Source: Dyella_B acidisoli (GTDB lineage Bacteria > Pseudomonadota > Gammaproteobacteria > Xanthomonadales > Rhodanobacteraceae). From it: a stretch of DNA of 64,000 nucleotides. Of this stretch, positions 57,924 to 64,000 are shown piece after piece. Position numbers and translations under genes: made by a program. The stretch's first letter is position 1, and every line of letters begins with the position of its first letter. The stretch is taken from contig NZ_CP064031.1 in assembly GCF_049532895.1 (NCBI RefSeq), positions 2,046,001-2,110,000 on the forward strand, read 5' to 3'. Under the pieces are notes generated by a model. It was not told the DNA's origin. It saw only the letters and a list, made by a program, of their open reading frames with translations, and did not search any database.

Positions 57924-58622
57924 TTAACGCTGTGATTCCATGAAGCCGCGACGGATCGCGATCATGACTGCGTGCGTGCGATCCTCCGCACTCAATTTGC
58001 CCATGATGCTTTTCATGCGCGCCTTGACGGTGTCTTCCGAAATACACAAGGCGTTGGCGATGGTGCGGTTGCTGTGGCCTTCGGCCACCAGCTTCAATAC
58101 ACCGATTTCACGTTCCGTAAGACCTTCGTGCCCGGTATGGCTCGCGATCTCCTGAGCGACTTCGGGGGCCATGGTGTGGCGCCCGCCAAGTGCGCCCCGA
58201 ATCGCCTTGATAATTTCATCGCGACGCGCCGTCTTGAGCAGATAGGAGGTTGCACCCAGCGTAAAAGCACGCACTACACGCGCATCGCCAGGGAATGTGG
58301 TGAGCACGATGATCGTTGCATCGGGAAAAGCATTGCGAATGGTCGTGATGGCCTGGAGGCCATCGACATCCGGCATTTGCAGATCGATCAACATGACATC
58401 GGGCAACAGCTTCTGGAATTGCTCGATCGCCTCTCTGCCATCGGCAGCCTCGCCCAACACTTCCATATCGGGTTCTTGCTCAATGACCGCCCGGAGACCA
58501 TCCCGCATGACCGGATGGTCATCCACGATGAGAATCCCGAATTTTTCCTTCTTCGCGTCCAAACAACTCACCCGAGGAAATTCAGTCCGAAAACAAGAGG
58601 GAACATGCGGCAAAAGCGGCAT
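57924..58622 (-). CDS. NarL/FixJ family response regulator
   Basis: 232 residues. Receiver domain from about residue 28 (G-I-L-I-V-D-D-H-P-V-M-R-D-G-L), phospho-acceptor Asp80 (D-V-M-L-I-D-L-Q-M-P-D), conserved Thr (V-L-T-T-F-P-G-D) and Lys in L-L-K-T. LuxR helix-turn-helix at about 165-225 (L-T-E-R-E-I-G-V-L-K-L-V-A-E-G-H-S-N-R-T-I-A-N-A-L). The first 25 residues are not part of the fold, so a later start is possible. No cognate kinase gene lies beside it. Confidence 0.92.
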   Translation of the reverse strand: MPLLPHVPSCFRTEFPRVSCLDAKKEKFGILIVDDHPVMRDGLRAVIEQEPDMEVLGEAADGREAIEQFQKLLPDVMLIDLQMPDVDGLQAITTIRNAFPDATIIVLTTFPGDARVVRAFTLGATSYLLKTARRDEIIKAIRGALGGRHTMAPEVAQEIASHTGHEGLTEREIGVLKLVAEGHSNRTIANALCISEDTVKARMKSIMGKLSAEDRTHAVMIAIRRGFMESQR

Positions 58623-58844
58623 TCCCGATTGACCTGGACTATGCGCTGGGCAAGGTGGGACTTCAATGCTCGAAAGGGTAATTTGGGCCTCGCCTTTGTG
58701 AGCGTTCTAAAGAACAACCATGGATTCGGCGGGATAGGTGACGTTTTTGTAATGTGAAAATGCACATCCGCGCGCAAAAAGATGCAAGAAAGCTGCGTGC
58801 TGCCCGGCGTAACGTAGCCTCTACTTACGCTATGGGGTACAGCC

Positions 58845-59108
58845 ATGACTATGAGAAACGGTGCAGCGTCATGGTTGGCGCGAACGACGGGCGCCTTGCC
58901 ATTGAATCAGCCGGGCGATATCGCCTTCGTCCATATATCGCAATTGGCTTCAGCCATAGAGAGCGATCCTTACCGGGTCGGGGAGTGGTACCGGTCCGTC
59001 CGCATCCGTGAACTCGGGGAAATGACCGCGAGGGAGTTGGTCATGCGGGGCAGCGCGGATTTGGTGATCGCCTTTCTGCACTCCATACAGCGCGGTGACC
59101 GCGATTGA
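58845..59108 (+). CDS. Small ParS/MbcA-like (DUF2384-type) protein, first of a pair
   Basis: 87 residues. The second half has the MbcA/ParS toxin-binding pattern: W-Y-R-S-V-R-I-R-E-L-G-E-M-T-A-R-E-L-V-M-R-G-S-A-D-L-V-I-A-F-L-H-S-I. No helix-turn-helix is apparent. Proteins of this kind are usually antitoxins for RES-domain toxins, but no RES gene follows. It is encoded 19 bases before a second protein of the same kind. Confidence 0.65.
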   Translation: MTMRNGAASWLARTTGALPLNQPGDIAFVHISQLASAIESDPYRVGEWYRSVRIRELGEMTARELVMRGSADLVIAFLHSIQRGDRD

Positions 59109-59127
59109 AAAAAGGGGGGGCTTGCAT

Positions 59128-59412
59128 ATGCGAAACACAGATGCGTTCAAGAACATGAGCGCTCAGCTGGAGGAGATTCAATCCATGCGCGAGCAAATCG
59201 CCTTCGCGGCCTTTTCCATGCTGGAAGAACGGTTGAGCGACTTCTCCAACATGCTGATCATGGGCCTGGGCGACAGGACACGCGCCGTGTGGTGGATGTG
59301 CATGCGTCACCGCAACCTGGACGGAAGAAATGCCTATCAGGTGATTGCCGATGGCGAAGTAGACCGGCTCTGGGAGGTGGTGGAAAGCCTGTGCGGAGCG
59401 CCGGAACTCTGA
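59128..59412 (+). CDS. Small ParS/MbcA-like (DUF2384-type) protein, second of a pair
   Basis: 94 residues from ATG 59128, with a strong AAGGGGGGG ribosome binding site. Pattern M-G-L-G-D-R-T-R-A-V-W-W-M-C-M-R-H-R-N-L-D-G-R-N-A-Y-Q-V-I-A-D-G-E-V-D-R-L-W resembles the antitoxin Xre/MbcA/ParS toxin-binding domain. The N-terminal 45 residues are a helix of coiled-coil character (M-S-A-Q-L-E-E-I-Q-S-M-R-E-Q-I). No toxin gene is seen next to it; the next gene is an acetoacetate decarboxylase-family protein. Confidence 0.68.
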   Translation: MRNTDAFKNMSAQLEEIQSMREQIAFAAFSMLEERLSDFSNMLIMGLGDRTRAVWWMCMRHRNLDGRNAYQVIADGEVDRLWEVVESLCGAPEL

Positions 59413-59534
59413 CCGCTATATCTGGAGTGAAGCCCGTTTCCGGCGCTTGCCGTCACATTCGTCCAAGATCGATCGAGCAGCGAATGCCATAGTCACTCCA
59501 ATCGTGTTTGACCTCCGTCCCCAGGAATGGCCCT

Positions 59535-60338
59535 ATGAAAAGCAACTTTTTCGTTCCCCTTGCGCCGCGCGGTCTTTCCACTGTTTCGCCACCACCGCCT
59601 TGGCACTATGCCGGCGATTTCATGATTATCGATTTCTGGGCACGCCCGGAGGCTGTGGCGGCTGTCTTGCCTGAGGAACTGCAGGTCGATGTGAAGGCTG
59701 AAGGCCATGCCCAAGCGTATTTCATCGATTGGCAATTTACCGGTCAGCACGATGAGTTGCTGGATCCTGCGCGATACCAGTATCGGGAGTTTTTCATCCT
59801 TGTCGACGCTCAGTTCAACGGCAAGCCCGTTGCATTCTGTCCTTACATCTTTGTCGACAACGACGCGGCGATTGCACGTGGCTTGGCGCAGGGATTTCCC
59901 AAGCGTTATGGTTCGATTTACCAGACTCGCTTATTTGCAGCCAATGGTCCTGCATCACCCAAGCTCGTGCCGGGAAGCCGCTTTGGTGCGAGCGCATCGG
60001 CAGCTGGGCAGCGGATTGCGCGCGGTACCGTCGCACTGGAAAAAGCCGTGACGGATCCGTCAGCGTTAGCTTCGCGTCCTACCATCAATCTGCGCCACTT
60101 CCCGCGGCTCGCAGCCGGGCAGTGGGAGCGTCCCGCCGTGCATGAGTTGGTGGAATCGGTCATGGATAACTTCACAGTGGCCGATGCGTGGATGGGCAAG
60201 GGTGAGTTGGCGTTGCCCGAGTGTGAGAACGAGGAAGTGTCGGACCTGGCGCCCGTGCGCTGCGGCAATGGCTATCGCATGTCGGTGTCGTACTCGGTGA
60301 CTGATCTGAAAACGCTGGTCGATCATTCCGTGAAGTAG
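59535..60338 (+). CDS. Acetoacetate decarboxylase family protein
   Basis: 267 residues from ATG 59535 (AGGA upstream). The ADC fold is recognisable: Y-R-E-F-F-I-L-V-D-A-Q-F-N-G-K-P-V-A-F-C-P-Y-I-F-V-D-N-D-A-A-I-A-R-G, then Q-G-F-P-K-R-Y-G, where the Lys corresponds to the G-x-P-K segment of the family. The K-K catalytic pair of clostridial ADC is not obvious, so a related decarboxylase, aldolase-dehydratase or structural homologue is possible. Ends in a strong terminator. Confidence 0.85.
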   Translation: MKSNFFVPLAPRGLSTVSPPPPWHYAGDFMIIDFWARPEAVAAVLPEELQVDVKAEGHAQAYFIDWQFTGQHDELLDPARYQYREFFILVDAQFNGKPVAFCPYIFVDNDAAIARGLAQGFPKRYGSIYQTRLFAANGPASPKLVPGSRFGASASAAGQRIARGTVALEKAVTDPSALASRPTINLRHFPRLAAGQWERPAVHELVESVMDNFTVADAWMGKGELALPECENEEVSDLAPVRCGNGYRMSVSYSVTDLKTLVDHSVK

Positions 60339-60355
60339 CTAAGGTGCGTGCCGGG

Positions 60356-60395
60356 CGAACCTCTTCCCTCAACGGGAAGAGGTTCGTTGTATTTT
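60356..60395 (+). terminator. Rho-independent terminator
   Basis: CGAACCTCTTCCC / GGGAAGAGGTTCG, a 13-base perfect stem with five-base loop, followed by TTGTATTTT. It ends the acetoacetate decarboxylase-family unit and abuts the convergent peptidase stop. Confidence 0.88.
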
Positions 60396-62158
60396 CAGCG
60401 TTGGAACTGCATCCCCGTGGCCAGCGCGCCGGCGTTCCACGAACCCCAGCCGGAAGCTTGGTTGAATTGACCGGGGATGACCGAATACGCCCCGTTGCTG
60501 CCTCCCGTCAGGAAGTTGTAGCAAGTGAGGCAGTCGCCGCTGGTGCGGTTCACCTGGCCTGCACCGATGTCATAGAAGGTCTGCTGCCAGAAATACGGCG
60601 GAATGCCACTCTGCAACAGCCTTGCATAAGTGCCTGCCAGCAGCGGTGCGGCCAGGCTGGTGCCACCGTAAACCGCCCACTGCGTTTGATAGGTGCCGCT
60701 GCTGTCATAGCCTCCGGTGACGATCCACAGCCCCGAATTCGGATCGCCATCCATGACGAAGTCCGGCGTGCTGCGCATGCTGCCGACGATGCTGGCGACC
60801 CCGTTCTGGTAGTAAGGGCGCGTCTCCGTGGCTGCCGGTCCGCTTTCGCTCCCTGTCCACAGTGTTTCGTGATCGTAGGTGGAGTAGGAGTCCACGGTGT
60901 TGTAAAGCGTGGAGGCCCCTACCGATACGACATAGGGCGAACTGCCTGGAAAACCGGTCGAGCTTTCATTGTTGGAGCATCCCGGGTAGCCGCCGTAATC
61001 CTGAGTGATGGAGAACACTGTGATGCCCTTGGCAACCGCAGCCCAGAGTTCCTGATCCCAGCTGTTGCGTAGATCCTGGCCGATATCCGAGTCACAGGTG
61101 GCCGCGAACGAGAGGGAAATGGTCGATCGATTGTCGTTGACGGCGGCAGTCACCGCGGCGAGTTCGTCATCCAGATTCGTTGACGGTGCCGAGTAGAACG
61201 CGATTTTTTGCAACCCACCCGTCATGGTGGCGACGGCATCGACATCGAGCACGGCTTCCGTTTGCGCCTCGTAATCCCCTTGGGTGTAACCCGTTGGATA
61301 GATCACGTCGAGGGGAATAAAGCCGAAGCCGTAATTACTGGCCCAGGTCTGGTAGAGGTAATTGGTGTTGCGCTGATCACCCACGCCGATCACTGCAACG
61401 ACCTGGTTGTTTGCCGGTGCCAGATTGCTGGCGCCGTACAGCGCGGGAAAATCGGTTGGGGCGTGCACGCATTCCCGGCACGCCACCACTCCCGCGGTCG
61501 ACTGGGTGCCGGGAGCGCCTTTGCCCTTCCATGTGACGTTGCCTTGGGTCGTGGCGGCAATCTTTGCTCCTGATACGCCACGTTCCTGGAACGAGCGCAA
61601 TCCGTGCACAGCGCTGATCACGTCACTCAAGGACTGCGGAATGCTCACTGGATCGGCATTCGCAATGCCGGCCTGCTTGCCGCGACGAAAACCGTACAGG
61701 TGTGTTTTGAACGCCGACTGCACATTAGCCGCCGTGCCCCACGCCGTTACGATCATATTGTCTTTGGACACGTAGATCTGGCTGAAGCCATTGGAATGCA
61801 GAAAGTTGTAGACGCGCGTGGCGTCAGCACGGCTTGGCAGATAACGGGCGGCCAAATCGTTGTCTGTCAGCGGGTTTCTTGCGTGCGCGCGCACTTGCTC
61901 GGCAACTTGCTGAAGCTCGGTCTGGTTGTGCATTTTCAACACAACGTTCACCCGAACCGGGACGTTCGCACCCATCAACGTCGCCTGATCACCGGCTTGA
62001 ATGGCGACGCTTTTGGCGAGCGTAACGCCTGTGTTGCTTGGCGTTGCATCACTTACAGGCTGAGCTTGTGCGGCAAACGCTGTTCCCATCACTCCGGCGC
62101 CTGCCATTCCCCACAAAGCCACTGCCAGTCCTTTCGATAGAACTGCTGTTCGCATCAT
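60395..62158 (-). CDS. S53 (sedolisin/kumamolisin) family serine-carboxyl peptidase
   Basis: 587 residues. Signal peptide (about 1-32). Pro-kumamolisin activation domain 50-200 (L-T-D-N-D-L-A-A-R-Y-L-P-S, then H-L-Y-G-F-R-R-G). Catalytic domain from about 220 with the S53 triad: Glu and Asp in Y-E-A-Q-T-E-A-V-L-D-V-D-A-V, oxyanion Asp in S-I-T-Q-D-Y-G-G and Ser in Y-G-G-T-S-L-A-A-P. It is probably an exported, acid-active endopeptidase released by self-cleavage of the propeptide. Ribosome binding site GGAGGG. The C-terminal calcium site seems only partly kept. Confidence 0.92.
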   Translation of the reverse strand: MMRTAVLSKGLAVALWGMAGAGVMGTAFAAQAQPVSDATPSNTGVTLAKSVAIQAGDQATLMGANVPVRVNVVLKMHNQTELQQVAEQVRAHARNPLTDNDLAARYLPSRADATRVYNFLHSNGFSQIYVSKDNMIVTAWGTAANVQSAFKTHLYGFRRGKQAGIANADPVSIPQSLSDVISAVHGLRSFQERGVSGAKIAATTQGNVTWKGKGAPGTQSTAGVVACRECVHAPTDFPALYGASNLAPANNQVVAVIGVGDQRNTNYLYQTWASNYGFGFIPLDVIYPTGYTQGDYEAQTEAVLDVDAVATMTGGLQKIAFYSAPSTNLDDELAAVTAAVNDNRSTISLSFAATCDSDIGQDLRNSWDQELWAAVAKGITVFSITQDYGGYPGCSNNESSTGFPGSSPYVVSVGASTLYNTVDSYSTYDHETLWTGSESGPAATETRPYYQNGVASIVGSMRSTPDFVMDGDPNSGLWIVTGGYDSSGTYQTQWAVYGGTSLAAPLLAGTYARLLQSGIPPYFWQQTFYDIGAGQVNRTSGDCLTCYNFLTGGSNGAYSVIPGQFNQASGWGSWNAGALATGMQFQR

Positions 62159-62340
62159 GGTTTACCCTCCCAATTTATGGATGTTGTAGTGAGTCATGCA
62201 GCATGACTGCCAGCCAGAGGCTGGCCTCATCCAGTGTGGGAGTCGTTGTGATTGGGGTCTTGAGGAAATTTCCGCAGGAGAGAGCGCGATGTCGGCACAA
62301 ATGCGCGGATTGCCATGAAATTCGCCATTACCCTATGGCC

Positions 62341-62417
62341 GTCATGCCCGCGAAAGCGGGCATCCATCTTGCTCTGATACATCTTTAAAAATGGATGCCC
62401 GCTTTCGCGGGCATGAC
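62341..62417. repeat. Large perfect inverted repeat (27-bp arms)
   Basis: GTCATGCCCGCGAAAGCGGG plus seven bases, and the exact complement at 62391-62417, with 23 bases between. Each arm is itself a hairpin. The DNA after it (AGGGAACGCACGCTTTCATG) matches that after the hairpin at 52905. It lies in the gap before the peptidase gene (minus) and after the epimerase-family gene. Confidence 0.9.
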
Positions 62418-62456
62418 GGCAGTAAGGGAACGCACGCTTTCATGGCAACTCACCCT

Positions 62457-63464
62457 TCAACGCACAAGAAACCCGTAAGTCAGCGGATCACGCTCATCGA
62501 TCAGCCACTGAGCAAAGCCGCAGACATGCGCATCGCCTTCGATTTCCGGAATCACTGCATCGAATCGGTCCAGTCGGGTTTCCTCCAGCACGCGCCCACG
62601 AAAGACAGTGCCGATGATGGATTCGTTGACCAGCGTATCGTGCCGTTGCATGTCACCGCGCAAGAACAATTGCGCTACGCGGCCGGCCGTGCCCGAGCCG
62701 GTGGGTGAGCGGTCTACCTCGCGGTCGGCAAATACGCAGCAATTGGCTTGGCTTGAGCCGGCATGTCGCGGTGTGTTGTCGATGATCGTTCCGTAGATGT
62801 GATTGATCTCCGGGATATGCGGGTGAACGACTTTATACGCCGCGTTGGCAGCTTGTTTCACCTCATCGCCGAATTGGGTCAGCCGTTCGACCTCGGCTTC
62901 GCGAATCGCCAGCCCGAATGGTTGGCCCGACGCATAAAAATAGAACGCACCGCCAAAGGCGATATCGCCGCGCACTTCACCGAAGTTTGGCGTATGCACC
63001 ACCGCATCGCGTAGCCAGATAAAAGAGGGCACGTTGACGAAGCGCACCTGGCCGGCGTGCTCTCCATCCCACTGGACGAAGGCCTCGATGAATCCGCACG
63101 GCGCATCGATGCCGATGCGCGTTTCCGGCGCGGTGCGTTCCACCCAACCCAGTTGGACGGCCGCCGTGGCCAACGCGATGACGCCGTGACCGCAATGATC
63201 GCTATAGCCTTCGTTGTGCATGAAGATCACGCCGAAGTCGGCGCGCTTGCTGACCGGCTCGGTGAGGTAGCCGCCATACATTTGTGCATGGCCACGCGGC
63301 TCCAGCATCAACGCGCGGCGCAGGTGGTCGATATGCGCCTTCATCCACGCACGGCGTTCCACGATGGTATGGCCTGGTGGCCTGGGCCAGCCGCCCGTAA
63401 CGATGCGGAAAGGCTCGCCGGCGGCGTGCATCTCCACCGTGCTGACGAAACGGTCCGGTTTCAT
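62457..63464 (-). CDS. Proline racemase-superfamily enzyme, probable trans-3-hydroxy-L-proline dehydratase
   Basis: 335 residues from ATG 63464 (GGGGAG upstream). Family motifs are clear: E-M-H-A-A-G-E-P-F-R at the start, the first catalytic site S-D-H-C-G-H-G with Cys, and the second D-R-S-P-T-G-S-G-T with Thr in place of the second Cys. In this superfamily Cys/Cys gives racemase or 4-hydroxyproline epimerase, whereas Cys/Thr marks trans-3-hydroxy-L-proline dehydratase. The reaction yields pyrroline-2-carboxylate from collagen-derived hydroxyproline. Divergent from a GntR regulator that probably controls it. Confidence 0.88.
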   Translation of the reverse strand: MKPDRFVSTVEMHAAGEPFRIVTGGWPRPPGHTIVERRAWMKAHIDHLRRALMLEPRGHAQMYGGYLTEPVSKRADFGVIFMHNEGYSDHCGHGVIALATAAVQLGWVERTAPETRIGIDAPCGFIEAFVQWDGEHAGQVRFVNVPSFIWLRDAVVHTPNFGEVRGDIAFGGAFYFYASGQPFGLAIREAEVERLTQFGDEVKQAANAAYKVVHPHIPEINHIYGTIIDNTPRHAGSSQANCCVFADREVDRSPTGSGTAGRVAQLFLRGDMQRHDTLVNESIIGTVFRGRVLEETRLDRFDAVIPEIEGDAHVCGFAQWLIDERDPLTYGFLVR

Positions 63465-63577
63465 CCTGCTCCCCCTGTTTTTGATTGGTTGCAATCTAGG
63501 CCACTATTGGAACACTATTCAACCAATAATATGAGAAATACGATAATTTGGTCTAAATCATGACCAGGGGAGAGGGT

Positions 63578-64000
63578 ATGGCCAGGGCACAAGCAATCCT
63601 CGAAGAGTCGTTTCGCCCTAAGCAGATCTATGAGCAAGTTGCCGAGCGCATCCGCGCCGACATCCGCAATGGTCGGCTTATTGCGGACGAACGCCTGCCG
63701 TCGGAACGCGAGCTATCCACGCGTTTTCGCGTTGGGCGTCCGGCGGTACGCGAGGCTATCGGCGCATTGCAAAACCAGGGGTTGGTCATCACGCGCCGCA
63801 ATGCCGGCACCTATGTGAGCAGCGACGCGGTGCAATGTTTATCCATGGCCACGATGGCCGGTGCAACCGGGGCAGATGCTGACGTCAGTCCTGCATCCAC
63901 GCTGGATTTGCGCCATATCCTGGAGCCGTCCATCGCCAGACGCGCAGCGCAGCGCGCCAAGCCGGATGCGCTGGCCGAGCACTATCTGGCCCAGATGGAA
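63578..64000 (+). CDS. GntR/FadR family regulator, partial at window end
   Basis: Open from ATG 63578 (GGGGAGAGGG upstream) to the last base, 141 codons, no stop reached. Residues 15-80 are a GntR winged helix (I-Y-E-Q-V-A-E-R-I-R-A-D-I-R-N-G-R-L, then L-P-S-E-R-E-L-S-T-R-F-R-V-G-R-P-A-V-R-E-A-I). After residue 110 an FCD-type all-helical ligand domain begins (D-L-R-H-I-L-E-P-S-I-A-R-R-A-A). It faces the hydroxyproline dehydratase gene across a 113-base gap and is its likely regulator. Confidence 0.92.
   Translation, partial: MARAQAILEESFRPKQIYEQVAERIRADIRNGRLIADERLPSERELSTRFRVGRPAVREAIGALQNQGLVITRRNAGTYVSSDAVQCLSMATMAGATGADADVSPASTLDLRHILEPSIARRAAQRAKPDALAEHYLAQME

Overview
This window reads like a chromosome segment of a Xanthomonadales gammaproteobacterium, most like the Rhodanobacteraceae (Dyella, Luteibacter, Rhodanobacter). 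That placement is an inference from gene content (Hrp-like type III secretion locus, PilU, CadC-like regulators with TPR repeats, GAF-GGDEF proteins) and from palindromic intergenic repeats. No rRNA, tRNA or CRISPR array was seen.

Layout. 0.5-2.5 kb: a three-gene operon (tautomerase, carboxymuconolactone decarboxylase-like protein, cupin) divergent from a LysR regulator. 2.8-9.8 kb: two exported proteins, a SUKH-domain protein, and an unknown gene translationally coupled to a membrane-anchored winged-helix/TPR regulator. 9.9-12.6 kb: multicopper oxidase plus chromate transporter. 12.8-14 kb: PilU. 14.1-15.5 kb: a two-gene graspetide (microviridin/marinostatin-type RiPP) cluster, whose 50-residue precursor gene is very short.

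16-43.7 kb: a complete type III secretion system (T3SS). The apparatus genes are sctU; sctQRST behind a soluble histidine kinase and FixJ/NarL-like response regulator; a fliO-like gene; and a long run sctV-C-D-F-I-J-K-L-N-O-P. Around these lie two paralogous needle/filament-type subunits, a GNAT protein, two LysM-containing candidate secreted proteins (496 and 1023 aa) and several unknowns. An IS30-family element with 122-bp inverted repeats sits between the convergent sctU and sctT. A palindrome NNCTRGGG-N4-CCCYAGNN recurs in the promoter regions of five T3SS-linked transcription units and looks like the operator of this regulon.

43.8-52.5 kb: a GAF-GGDEF cyclase, a PoxB-like pyruvate oxidase and an AraC-ytcA-mdtNOP-type efflux cluster. 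53-58.6 kb: three regulators in tandem. 58.8-60.3 kb: two small ParS/MbcA-like proteins and an acetoacetate decarboxylase-family protein. 60.4-64 kb: an S53 peptidase, a proline racemase-superfamily enzyme with a dehydratase-type active site, and a truncated divergent GntR regulator.

Dispersed palindromes (REP-like, with arms near GTAGGTTGGGGTGCAAACCC) punctuate gene ends. Two of them provide the stop codons of chrA and sctU.
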